DNA from: Gonatopus flavifemur
Taxonomy: Eukaryota > Arthropoda > Insecta > Hymenoptera > Dryinidae
Reading direction: 5' to 3'
Length of the DNA stretch: 64,000 nucleotides
NCBI GenBank assembly: GCA_018340375.1
Contig: JAFFJZ010000003.1
Span: 12,896,001-12,960,000, forward strand
Shown: piece by piece, positions 50,738 through 61,796 of the stretch
Position numbering within the stretch: the stretch's first letter is position 1
Layout: each line of letters begins with the position of its first letter
Made by a program: the position numbers and the translations under genes
Notes under the pieces: model-generated
Seen by the model: the letters and a program-made list of their open reading frames with translations, nothing else
What the model was told of the DNA's origin: nothing
Databases searched by the model: none

Positions 50738-51649
50738 CGAACGTCACAGTGGGACTAATCGAGAATTTTTATGTAAAAATCGTAGAATTCTTGATAGAAG
50801 AATGATAGGGACTTGATTTTGTTCTTTAAACTAAGGGCAGACGTTCCAGATTTGAGGAAAAATATCCAGAACGTCCGATGAGCCCGTTCAAACCTTGAAA
50901 AAATTCATGGAAAATTAGATTTTTGAGCAAAAATACAAATTTTTCATAATTCAAGAAGGTGAAAAATTTTTAGTGAATGTGTTATGCATCGTTTCTTACG
51001 TATTTCGATGTGCTGAATCTAAATCTGGAAACAGAATGTGTTTATCTCCCCAAGTTTTCCCGGAAAACACAATTCAAGTGTGAAAATGCAGATTTCACGG
51101 TTATTTACATGATCCAAAGCAGAGAAAATAATTTGATCAATGGAGTATACATCATTCCATTCGTCTATTTTTCCAGGTTCTGCCGGGGAAATTGGTTGAA
51201 GTGAAGGAATCCGATGGAATGTCCATTCCCATACAGCACCGGGAGGTTTCCTGAACGTTCAGAAGACGTGCTTGATTTCACAGAGAACGTGCACATGACG
51301 TCTCGTTCATGTAAATGTCTCGATTAGTTCTATCTATGTCCCCGTGTGACTTTGTGGTTTTTCAAGGTTAGTTTTCATGAAATTACGGTTAGAAGACACG
51401 ATGAGAACGTCTGGTAGTAGATCAAAAGAACGTACTTAGAACGTATTCAAGGATATCAAATGGGAAGGTACTCTAAACGTTTGTAAAACTTGCTTCAGCG
51501 GGACCAAAACACGCAAAACCAAGAGCACGTTTTCAAAACGTTCAAAGAACTTTCTGTGCTGTCTGGGAAATCAAGCCCCTATCATTCTTCTATCAAGAGT
51601 TCTACGATTTTTACACAAAAATTCTCGATTAGTCCCACTGTGACGTTCG
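50738..51649. mobile_element. 912-bp element with ~80-bp terminal inverted repeats
   Basis: The left arm (50738-50818, with ACGTCACAGTGGGACTAATC, GAGAATTTTTATGTAAAAAT and TTGATAGAAGAATGATAGGG) pairs with the right arm (51568-51649) at high identity and almost no gaps. The core CACAGTGGGAC...GTCCCACTGTG may be the true tip. The body has no transposase-like frame and carries a second, nested element. Confidence 0.75.
51232..51566. mobile_element. ACAGCAC-family element nested in a larger transposon
   Basis: It starts TACAGCACCGGGAGGTTTCC with CTGAACGTTCAGAA and ends AACTTTCTGTGCTGTCTGGG. It shares tips and the CTGAACGTTCAG word with the 99-bp element at 49400 but is about three times longer. 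It lies wholly inside the inverted-repeat element 50738-51649, so it probably inserted there later. Confidence 0.55.
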
Positions 51650-51915
51650 TTAGAATCAGTGGGTGACACTCTCGTAAGTTTCCTTGTCAGTGCGAGTGTG
51701 AAATTAGGCGCCAGTGACAGTCAAATATAAAATTCGTGTAATTTTGATATTGAAACCAAGAACGTATCTGGAAATCCACCATCATTCTTCAATCAAAAGA
51801 CAATTGAGGGGCCTGAATCCTAATTTAGGCAGGAACAAATCACGAATTCATCTCATGTGAGCACAAACTCCATTCAAAATCAGGGGCACGGATAGCCATT
51901 GAATTCGCTCCAGCA

Positions 51916-52151
51916 CCCTGGTTAAAAGAATCCATTACTTCTGACAAATGAAATTAAATGAGATTTGGCCAGAACATTGTCCGAGAATCAATGAGATTTG
52001 GCCAGATTCAGTGAGATTTGGCAAGAATCGACTGTTCTTTCTGACCAAATCTCATTGACATTTGCTGGATGAGATTCGGCCAGAACATTGTCCAAGTTCA
52101 ACTGTGATTTAGTGAGATTTGGCGAGAATCAATGGTTTTTTTAAACCAGGG
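51916..52151. mobile_element. 236-bp element with CCCTGGTT ends and internal repeats
   Basis: The left tip CCCTGGTTAAAAGAATCCAT pairs with the right tip ATGGTTTTTTTAAACCAGGG. Inside, a word close to ATGAGATTTGGCCAGAA recurs about five times, and once inverted as GACCAAATCTCATT. No clear target duplication is visible. Confidence 0.7.
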
Positions 52152-52437
52152 CAGCTGAATTTGAGTTATTAAAGGGAAAAAACGTATTTGCCGTTACAGC
52201 TCACAAATTTAGCTGCAGGGCTGCTCGTGTCCGTACTGGATCTAAATTATTTTTTCCGTGTAGGACCAGTTTCTCAAGTTTTCACAATCGGGCCTCAATC
52301 GGTTCCAAGTTGGACCAACGAATGTGCTCACATGGGACTGAATAATTAACAAACGAGTAGGGAATGAAACGAACCTTTCCACTTTTTATTATTCAACGAT
52401 CACGCACCTGTGATCATTTGATTTGTTTTGTATTCAG

Positions 52438-52645
52438 GTTTCCGCAGAAAAAAGTGTTCAGTGAACGCGGGCTTCCCATTTCGAGCCCCTATTACCGAGA
52501 CACAAGATTGACATACCCATCACGACACCTACCGATCGATGTAACGGCATTTCACATCGACCGCAATGCTTTTGTGTTCGAGCGCGGCTTTGGTGACAGT
52601 GAGCGCTTTCAATATTATTCGACGCGTCACCTTCGCTGCCGCTAG
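52438..52645 (+). other. Possible terminal exon of an unknown nested gene
   Basis: After a good acceptor (TTTGTTTTGTATTCAG, ending 52437) an open frame runs 69 codons to TAG. It includes KKVFSERGLPISSPYYRDT and DRNAFVFERGFGDSERF. Composition and residue mix are more protein-like than the surroundings. I recognise no family, no upstream exon was found, and the strand is opposite to Tmtc2. Confidence 0.2.
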
Positions 52646-53220
52646 TCAAAAATTTCACCAGCATTTGGACTATTGAATGCGGAAGGAAGAAAAAATAGAC
52701 GATGGTTGGAAAAAACACGAGACAAAGCGCCCGCGAGTAGGAAGTTCAAAGGTAAAATGCAAGAATAATAATAATGATGATGATAAATTGATTTTGATTG
52801 TCGATTGATCGTTGATCCTCCTTCGAGGTTTGATTTTGTTCACTTTGAGTGTTTTGCATTTATAAAATGATACCAATTGATTGGAATAACTGAAAATAAT
52901 CGTTGATTAGGTGCAAAATGTTATTGAAATATGCAACGACATAAGTTTTAAGTTTAATTTCCCCTAATTCTGAAACACTCGCAAATCAATCAAATTAATG
53001 ACGTTATAACTCTGATTTGTTCCTCATCGTGCTATAATATTTCAAATACAAGGACTCTCAATTTCATTACGATCCAAAATAATTTGTATGTCGAAAATTA
53101 TGAGTAATTATCATAAAAGCCATTATATCCGTTGATAATAAAAGATGAAATGTCCATATGAAGGTGAAAATGGAATGCGAGTATTATACATTATTCAAAT
53201 TGCCAGCTCTAGATTGGGAA

Positions 53221-53226
<6 letters not shown>

Positions 53227-53252
<26 letters not shown>
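53227..53252 (+). repeat. (TA)n microsatellite
   Basis: Thirteen TA units, the longest pure TA run in the window. Confidence 0.9.
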
Positions 53253-53253
<1 letters not shown>

Positions 53254-54564
53254 ATTCTGGAATAATAAACGAGCTGCGCGAAAACCCGGAATATAAACTT
53301 TAATCCGAACAATGAACACTTTACGGCTGCTGCGGCTCGATTTAAATATTCGAATTGCCATGTCGATCCGAATGAATGATCAATTCAATGAGTTTATTTT
53401 AGAGAATAGAATTTATTTTTTCATTCCTTTGAACGTATTCTACAACTATACCGTAATATCATAAATTGAATTGAAGTCTGATGAGAATATATGAAAATTT
53501 CGCAATTATTGCAAAATTTTGATGATTTTTGTTCATTGAGATATTCTAATCAGAATGATAATGAGATGCTTTTCATTGGAAAGTGAATATAACGATTTAT
53601 TATGCAATCTGTTATACGTTTACGTATATCGTTATCTCCCGATAACCACGATCATCTCTTTCACCCTATTTGGAAGACAAATGAATCGCATCCTCGGAAA
53701 ATCCAATACCTCTCAATACATAAATCAACCGAAAGTGGGAAAGAATGATTTTCAGTAGGGATTAGGAGACCCCTTATACGATATTTCAATAAAGTTTTCG
53801 GTGATCATCGAATGAAGTTCGTTACCGTATTACTTGTATAGTCATACAAATTTCTGCCAAATGTAATTTTTCTCCATGACGCAGCACATATATTCATCTC
53901 TCTGATGCTTTGATACACCTGCTACCTCAATTTTTCGTTCAAATGTTCCGTGACAAAAATACTCTCTCGACCACCTCGGGTTATAGCTTTGTATCAGTAA
54001 ATAGCGTTTACACGCTCCATTCGGTATGCATATGCTCGAGATGTGAGTAAATGAAACTTCCCCAACCGACAAATATTTGCTACGCTTGGTGGCGACGGTG
54101 GCAGCGGTGACCTGATGAAAACATTTATATGTTTTCTTTTTTTTTCTCGAATACTCTCTTGAATGGCGAAACGAAACACTCGACCTGCTTCGTGAATGTG
54201 CTGCGGTATTCGTGACGAATTCCAAAAGATACATTCGAATCCGGTTGTTGCTCGTCATATACGCGTTTGATTGTTGTTGGTTTCCTCACGTACATCGTGA
54301 TAACGTTCTATCTTTTGTTTGTGGGACAAATTGTCAAATACATCGATAAATCATCTGTTATATTTAATAATACTTTTTGCACACTTTCTCTCCGTTCGAG
54401 TTTCCTCTTTCTCTCTTGGTTTCTCGCGGGAGCATTGCCAAGTGGCGCGCTTGTGTCTTGAACCAGAAAATAAGCTGCTAGGCAGGCCAGCTAGGAGATG
54501 GGAGTAGGAGGTCCCAAGTGAGCCGAGTCCGCGAAAAATCTTCGTGTCCACCTATTTCGAACTT

Positions 54565-54596
54565 GCTACTGCTGCTCCTGCTGCTGCTGCTGCTGC
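54565..54596 (+). repeat. (CTG)n microsatellite
   Basis: CTG units with one CTC interruption. They create poly-leucine and poly-alanine frames that are not otherwise protein-like. Confidence 0.85.
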
Positions 54597-55170
54597 ACGT
54601 CGAGTGTGCAATCGTTTCTTATCGACTCATCTTCCTTTTTCATATATTTTCTTCGCGTCCCACGACGATAACAATTCACCGCAAATCCGAACCCCGGTAC
54701 ATTATTCTTGGATCGACTTTGGAAAGATTTCTATAAAATCCGTATGTGGATGCGTCGTAAAACGGGAAGAGATTTTTTCCTTCAATTTAATTCGATTGAA
54801 CGCATCTTTCGGTCAATTCTTCAAAACATTGATGTTTTTCACGATAATACCCGTGTTCTTTTCCCTCCCTTGAATCCAATAATATTCTGTCGTTTCGTAG
54901 CAAACCTTCGTTCGAGATACAAACATCTTCATCGTAAACCTCTACGTTATATGTCTCTCTTGGGCAAGAGGAAGAAGATTATACGAAGCGGAATGACATA
55001 TTTCAGGATCTTATAGCTCAATTCTTTCGTTCGCGACGAAGGTTACCGGACACCCTTACAGCTTGTCTTTTCTCCCGTTGTAATATATATCCTGCTCGCG
55101 AATTTCCCAATTACCGTATATAACTTGAATATGTTCTTCTTGAAGAAAAAAGTGATGACGATAAATGCAT

Positions 55171-55340
55171 CCAATAAACATTTTGTGTCTTGAGATATCT
55201 TTTACACGAGTTTTAGATGTCTTGCACAACACTTTTAGATAAGTTTCAGACCAGTTCTTGCGTAAAACTTATCTGAAAGTGTTGCACGCGACATCTAAAA
55301 CCTCTTTAAACGATATCGCGAGACACAAAATGTTTACTGG
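55171..55340. mobile_element. 170-bp palindrome, 76-bp arms and 18-bp loop
   Basis: The arms 55171-55246 and 55265-55340 are symmetric without gaps and about 84% identical. The tips are CCAATAAACATTTTGTGTCT and AGACACAAAATGTTTACTGG. Shared internal words (AGATGTCTTGCACAAC, GATAAGTTT) tie it to the palindrome at 23476. Confidence 0.75.
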
Positions 55341-55454
55341 GCTGTTTGTTATATTTCATCGTATGAATTAAGTACCTACTATCGTCGACTATATTAATGT
55401 ATCGATTCTATCAACTGATCAGAGGAGAGTTTTTTGACTACTCAATCATGAATT

Positions 55455-55698
55455 ACTACCCTCTAAAATTGTTAGAGCGGTATTTCACTCTTTAGCCAGT
55501 CAAAAGTGAGCTTGTCGAAATTTTGACTGAACTTTCCAATCTTTTAGAGCGATAATCTAAGATTTGAGGTTATAAACTCACAGCCACTCCAATTCTATAG
55601 TGAATTTTTCAGTCTAAAAGAGTGGGAGTGCACTCGAAAAGAGTGAAAATTCCATGAAAGGAATGGAGTGATTTTCCACCCTTCCAGATTTAGAGAGT
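55455..55698 (-). mobile_element. ACTCTCTAAA-family MITE, copy 4 (inverted)
   Basis: On the minus strand it reads ACTCTCTAAATCTGGAAGGG, then ACTCTTTTAGACTGAAAAAT, TTTCGACAAGCTCACTTTTG and CTAACAATTTTAGAGGGTAG. Similarity to copy 2 is high across the whole length. A more decayed relative in plus orientation may lie at about 49515-49685. Confidence 0.8.
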
Positions 55699-58600
55699 GA
55701 GATAAAGATGACTCTTCCCCTTCGATACGCTTTATATTTGAATTAGTAATGCCACATCACAGATGTTTCGTGGAATGAAGAAAAAAATAAAGAAAATCCT
55801 CACAGTCCTCTTGTTTGAAATGTGAATATGTACAAACAGGAGATAGAAATAACATGGGAATTTTTATAAATTCGGTAAAAGGTTTGCAGAGGTGCGAGAT
55901 TGCAAAGTGAGGATCGCGAAGATATAAGACACAAATGTTGATTTTCAAGAGCATTAAGGTGACATGAATACTTCTTCTTAACTCATATTTTACTTTGAAG
56001 ACATATTTCGTACAAAAAAAAACTATTCTCCGCTAGAAGTACCAATTTGTACATGACTCAATTTAGAAGAATATCCCACATTCATTGGAAATGAGAAAGA
56101 GAATAAACTATGTTTTGCCACAGTGGCACGGTCCACGCAACGAAGCTTCAAATAATCACAATAGCTTTGTTGATTATATTGTTTTTGTGGTTACTTCTAT
56201 CGCGAACGGAAGTAAATGCGACTGCATGAACTTACCGTTCCCATATACAGCAACTAGGACCGCATTATTTTTCTCATTTTCGAGGTCGGGATTAAATTTA
56301 TTTCAACTTTAATTTTCTCCGTCCGAGAAAAATAATCCTCTAAGAGAGTTTTCCAGTGCATTCTCTCTTGCTACAAATTCTCAAGTGACATCAAAAAGTC
56401 ATATTTTTTAAATTAGTTGCTAAATGTTTGGAGAGTTGATCTTTGAAATGTAAACAATTTTTCTTACAACGTGGAAGTGGTTTCAAGAATTTTGTCAAAG
56501 AATGAAGGAACAAAAACTTGTAATATTTTGATGGGATTTATTCAATGAATCTGCTCACTGTAAGCAATCCAGCAGGGATTCATTTATGAAAAACGTTGTT
56601 GAAACGCACTCGCACATTTTACGAGCTTTTGATTCATGAAATAGACAACACCGGATGTAAGTTTTTGAAAGATCGTATATTCTGATAGATGAGTAGTAGC
56701 ATTTTTAATGTGTTTCCATAAAAATCAAGGTTTGAGTTTGATGATTCTCAAACACAAGTTCAACTTCAGGGCTTTTCCATAAACATGTATATCCAAGTCA
56801 AGCAAGAATTTATGGAGTTTTGATATCTCACAAGAATCGTGAAGTAAAATGTCTTGATGATCTTTTTCGCTATTCGAGAGTTCTATTTATATTCTTCTCA
56901 TATATTTCATTATCGAATGTGTTTCAGAATTTCTCCAAATTTTCTGTGGAAAATTCGAAATATATCTATTATTTAATTGAAAATTGTAAATTTCGAGAAT
57001 ATTATGTTATCGATTTTGATATATTATTGAATCATTATTCAGTATAATGAAGTATCATTATTTCAATAGACGTTATTATGAATTCAATATGTTAATAAAT
57101 GAGTTTATAATTAATATACAATCCATTATGTGATATGAAGAAATAATTACCGGGCATGATATTCATTCAAAGTGTCAAAGTTATCTCATCGATTGTGTAG
57201 GTGCTTTACAATTACATTTTCGCGAATTAAAATAGCAAATGCAGTACTTGAGCAATTTATAAAATCAATTTCCAACTTTCTCTCTCTCTCTCGACAAGTT
57301 AAACTCTTACAAGTCCGAACGATATTGGAGATACAGTTTATATTTGAATATTGATACTTTCCAAGATATTTCAACGTCAATCATTCAAAATACTTTCCAT
57401 GAACTTCGAAAAACCGTACAAACTCTACTTTGTGATAAAATTCGAAATTGCATATCAATCTCAAGCGATACAGTGATAATCCGATCATCTAGAGAATTTG
57501 ATAATTAAGAACAAAAGTCATATTTCCTCTCGTCGCAACTTCAATACCGTGTCGCAAATTATTTGATGCCACAAGTTTTAATAATTCCAGTTTTGCATAA
57601 AGAACTTCCGAGAGTGTTGAAGTTTAAAAAGAGATCGATTACAAGTCTTTGACGACAGAAGCTACGGAATCTGCAGTTAACGATGTTTTATTAGGAAACT
57701 GTCAAGAGTAACTTCTTAACTTCTTGGATGTTGATTGAAATATGGAACTTCAAAAAGAAGGAGAAAGAAAAGAGAAGAAGATTGAACTGGATACACTTGT
57801 TTTCTTTATTTTCACTAAAGATTGCGTTTGGATATTATCAATTAATCTTTCATCTCTGTAGTCATTCGTTTGAATATCTATCGAAGAAGCGGAGAAGAGG
57901 ATTTTATTGTTTTTAACAATTGTTGTATATTTTCATGTTAAAAATAATAGATGGATTTGAGTATTAGAATAAATTCGTATTCACTCTTTAATAAATTTAT
58001 ATCTAATTCGGATTTTAGTTACACAAAAATATCAAAAATGTCCTGTGGATATGCATAGATTGTCCACTGGTGCAATAATATTTTATAACTGTTATGACTG
58101 TTCATAAAAATATTCGGCAAGTATCAGAATGAATATTGTGTATGCGTGGATAGAATTTGTTGAACGTTGCTGTACTCGTAGAAAAATCCATTGATACACC
58201 AAACAACATTTGTTAACGGATGATAAAAGCAAACAAGTGCATACGATCGAATGAAATAAATGTTTCTTTTTATAAGGATAATTCTCTTATCTACGTCATG
58301 CAACTGTTTGTTAATTTTTCTAAAATTCCTCATAAAGATTCATTCTCTGCCAAGAATTTAGGAGTTTTGCAATTCGTTCCTACTTTAAAACCACTGATTA
58401 CTAGCAATTCCTTGGGCTTTTGATAGCCTAGCGAACAATGTCAATAAAGATTCGTTGATGGCCTTTTGAAACGTTCGCAATTCTATTTGCTGGATAACAT
58501 ATAGTAAAGTATCACTCAGAGCTTTACGTCTTTGAGATTCAATCATTAATTTTTAACAAAATCATACCATTCAAAATCATCACAGATCATACAAAACGTT

Positions 58601-59871
58601 TCAATATTTGGCCAAGAATTTCCAACGATGAATTTGAGGACTTTATATCCCATCAAATAGAAATCTCGAACGTGGTTGGACTCATAATAGTAATGATGAT
58701 AATCATAATAATTGTATCGACGTATTCATGCGTGCACCGAGACTACGTGACTTTACGAACATGAGGTACTTCGCTCGCTGAACGGACTATAAAAATTCCT
58801 TGAAATTATCCCCTTTTTTTCCAACAATTCTCTGCAAGCAAATAACGATCTCTGCCAGCCTTGGCTGACACACGAAAAAGAGAGAAAAGGCGGAGAGAAA
58901 AAATCCTTTTCACCCCTAACGACTACCCAGGGTGCAGTTACTTTTCCGTGGCAAATATTTGTCGGATTCGTGGGCTATGCTGTCGGGTATCTCCCTGTAC
59001 ACACATATTTTGCCCACGGTTGAATCTTCTTTCGTAAAAGGTATATATATATATGTTTGTATGTGACAATTTTACGTGCTATAAAGTAGTACGCACGTTA
59101 ATGCATATCCGTATATTTGCATTTACTTATACCCATCTTTCTCTCTCATTGTATATATCGTGGAATCAACGCAGGTATTATCGCGAAGCGAAGTAGCGTT
59201 CAGTAGGCAACATTGCACCAGCGCGCGCTAATGCGTCGTCGTCGCTGCTTCGATCGAAAGCGAAGGAAAAGGGGAAAGGGTCGCGCAATAGGGCGACGTA
59301 GGAGCAGTAACAGCAGCAGCACCGTTGGTATCGGTAACAGGGGCTGTTCGCAGTTGCAGGGCAGCTGCAACCGAAACTGTCCGACACGACAGTTAGCATC
59401 GATTCCCTGAATTTCGACACGAGATCGGAGCGCGAATTGCTTCTCTCTCTCTCTCTCTCTCTATTCTCGAGCTCAGTCGTATACTCGCAATTATCGTCAC
59501 ATAATGTTGCTTTTTTTCCCTTTCACCTCACTGTAACGTTAAGGAGAGGAGCACTCGATTTCCAGTGTTTCGTGTTTCATAAAATACGTTTGTATACGCT
59601 CCACTTGATTTCATTAGTATAAAAGTACATTTAAGAAGATTCCATTGGAGTAAAAGCTCTCATGACTGCGTCCCATCGGTGGTTAAGAATTTCATCAATT
59701 AAACTTTCCCTCGTTCGTGGAAGATGAGAGAATTGACATTGAGATTTCATGATGACTGTTGACCTTCATGGTTATCCTGTGTTTGCTGAGGAGATGTAAT
59801 AAGTGAGATGGCATTTCTTGGGGATTGGTAAATGTATGAGAGAGAGAGAATGCAATCTGAGATGGATTGAA

Positions 59872-60062
59872 CACTTCAAAAGGATTCCTTCTGAAAATTC
59901 AGAAAATGTAACTGTGATTTTTTATAGTCACTTTCTCCACAATTTTCAGGAAAGTTTTCCTGAAATTTAAGAAACTTGCCTGAATTTTCAGAACACTTTT
60001 CGAGACTTGTTTGAAATTTCTTGGAATTCAGTAGAATTTTCAAAAGGAATTTTTTCACAGTG
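59872..60062. mobile_element. 191-bp CACT...AGTG inverted-repeat element
   Basis: The left end (CACTTCAAAAGGATTCCTTC then TGAAAATTCAG) pairs with the right end (GAATTTTCAAAAGGAATTTT then TTCACAGTG). The interior repeats CTGAAAATT-like words. Frames in it are short and not protein-like. Confidence 0.55.
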
Positions 60063-60088
60063 AATACATAATTGTAAGCGAATAGTAC

Positions 60089-60488
60089 GATGGTTTAAGA
60101 AACTGATTGAATTCCAATTGATTCCAATGCACAACCACAATTCAAACCGAGAAAAAAAAATTAGATGTACTAAGATCTAGGTAGATCTCTTCAGATCTGA
60201 ATACTGGCAAAAAAAGATCTACGAAGATCCACAGAGATCCCCAGGAATGTTTTTGAATTTTCCTATATTTTTTTGGATTCCTTGCAAAATTGGGATCTTT
60301 GGGAGTGAGTGGGTATCAGAAGACTCCAAAGATTCTTGCCTAATTTGAGATACTTAGATGCAAGTAGATATGAATAGATTTGTAGAGATTTTCGTCAAAA
60401 TTTAGATCTAATGAGATCCACTTGGATCTTTTTTTCTGCATCGGAATCGATAGAAATGAATCGGTTCAATGGGATTTTTCAACCAGGG
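60089..60488. mobile_element. Degenerate CCCTGGTT-ended element with AGATCT-rich body
   Basis: The right end TTCAATGGGATTTTTCAACC then AGGG pairs loosely with ATGGTTTAAGAAACTGATTG at the left. Both are followed by a GATTCC(A/G)ATGCA block and a GAGAAAAAAA-type run. The body (60168-60430) has many AGATCT or AGATCC words at irregular spacing, in the same tip-plus-internal-word style as the element at 51916. Confidence 0.5.
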
Positions 60489-61329
60489 TTGACATTGTTG
60501 TTGACTGAGGTCCAAGTGTACAAAAATCCATTTGCAGTTACGTACGAAAAATGTACGTTCAAACTAAAGCAGTATCTTTCATTTGAAATTCAATTTGTCC
60601 TCTCGTTACCTTTTCATCCTGGATATTCCATCAAAGAGCACAAGTTTACACATTGTAATATGCATTGACAATTCTTTGTAGTAGATTATCACGAGGTTCT
60701 GCGGAATTGGAACCGAGAAAAGCTTGAAAATTTTCGAATACTCGTATTCGAAAGTCTTTGTACAAAAATGAAGAACTTTATTCTTTTGGAATTCCTGATT
60801 CTTTGGAAATTTTGAATCTTTGACCATCCATTCGTGAAAATTGTTCGTTCTCAAATATTGAAACGTCGAATTCGGAATGAAAAAAACCTGTTTCGTCCGT
60901 CTGGACAATTTTATTAGAAGAAAATGGAAATTCTTGAACAGAGTAATTATTTCTCATTCAACAATGATCTTTAAATATCCCACATCGTAACGCTATAGCG
61001 ATCATGTTATATTAGTTTTTCAAACCTTTGATACCAAGAATTTCCTTTTTTTCTTTCTTTGCATATCCAGGTTACACGGGCCATTGACTCAGACCTCAAT
61101 AAAGTTCTATCCATCCATCTTCATCCCTTTCCAAACCATTCCGTCTTTCTTCTTTCTCCTAGATTCACGCTCTAGCCACTGATCTATGAAACTAGATTTC
61201 ATCTTCCAGGAAAATAATAATAGGTGAGAATAAATTGTTAATGAAGATTATCGAATTCTTCAAGGTTGAACAACAATTCAACTTTGTTGACGAAGCATAC
61301 AAAATATATTGAAATATTAATCAAGCGTG

Positions 61330-61796
61330 TGTTGCCTATGATGACAATGGGCCCCAGGCTGGGTCCATCTTCTCCAAACCAGTATTGGGGAATGACGATG
61401 GGGCCCGTGTTGGCTCAATCTTGGCCCTGTTGTGCTTTTCCATATAATTCTGGTTGGTAGAAATTGGAAATAATGAATCTTAGTGCGGGCATATTTGAAC
61501 TTGGCCTCAATTATATCCCGAACATGTGTGTGCATGAGCAATCCTCAGTGTGTATGAATTATGGTCGCACTTTGGTCAGTCTTTGGTCCATATAATTTCA
61601 AAAAAAAAGGGAAGCACAGTATTGATTGCCTAGTCTGGGTTTATGCTGAGTTCATGGTGTTACCAATCTTCGGGCAAAGCAATGCAGCCGAGCTGGGAAC
61701 GATGTTATCATCTCAGGGTTGGTCTAATTTGTCTGCCCAGTTTGGCCCCACGTTGGGCAGCTTGGGCACCAACCCTGGGCGTAGATTGGGCCCGCC
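61330..61796 (+). repeat. ~500-bp dispersed repeat, direct copy
   Basis: This is the partner of the repeat at 21125-21629, in opposite orientation and 40 kb away. It lacks a short internal segment present in the other copy. The longest run of near identity is around 61680-61760, including GGGAACGATGTTATCATCTC and TTGGCCCCACGTTGGG. Open frames across it are disrupted relative to the other copy, so it is unlikely to be coding. Confidence 0.85.
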
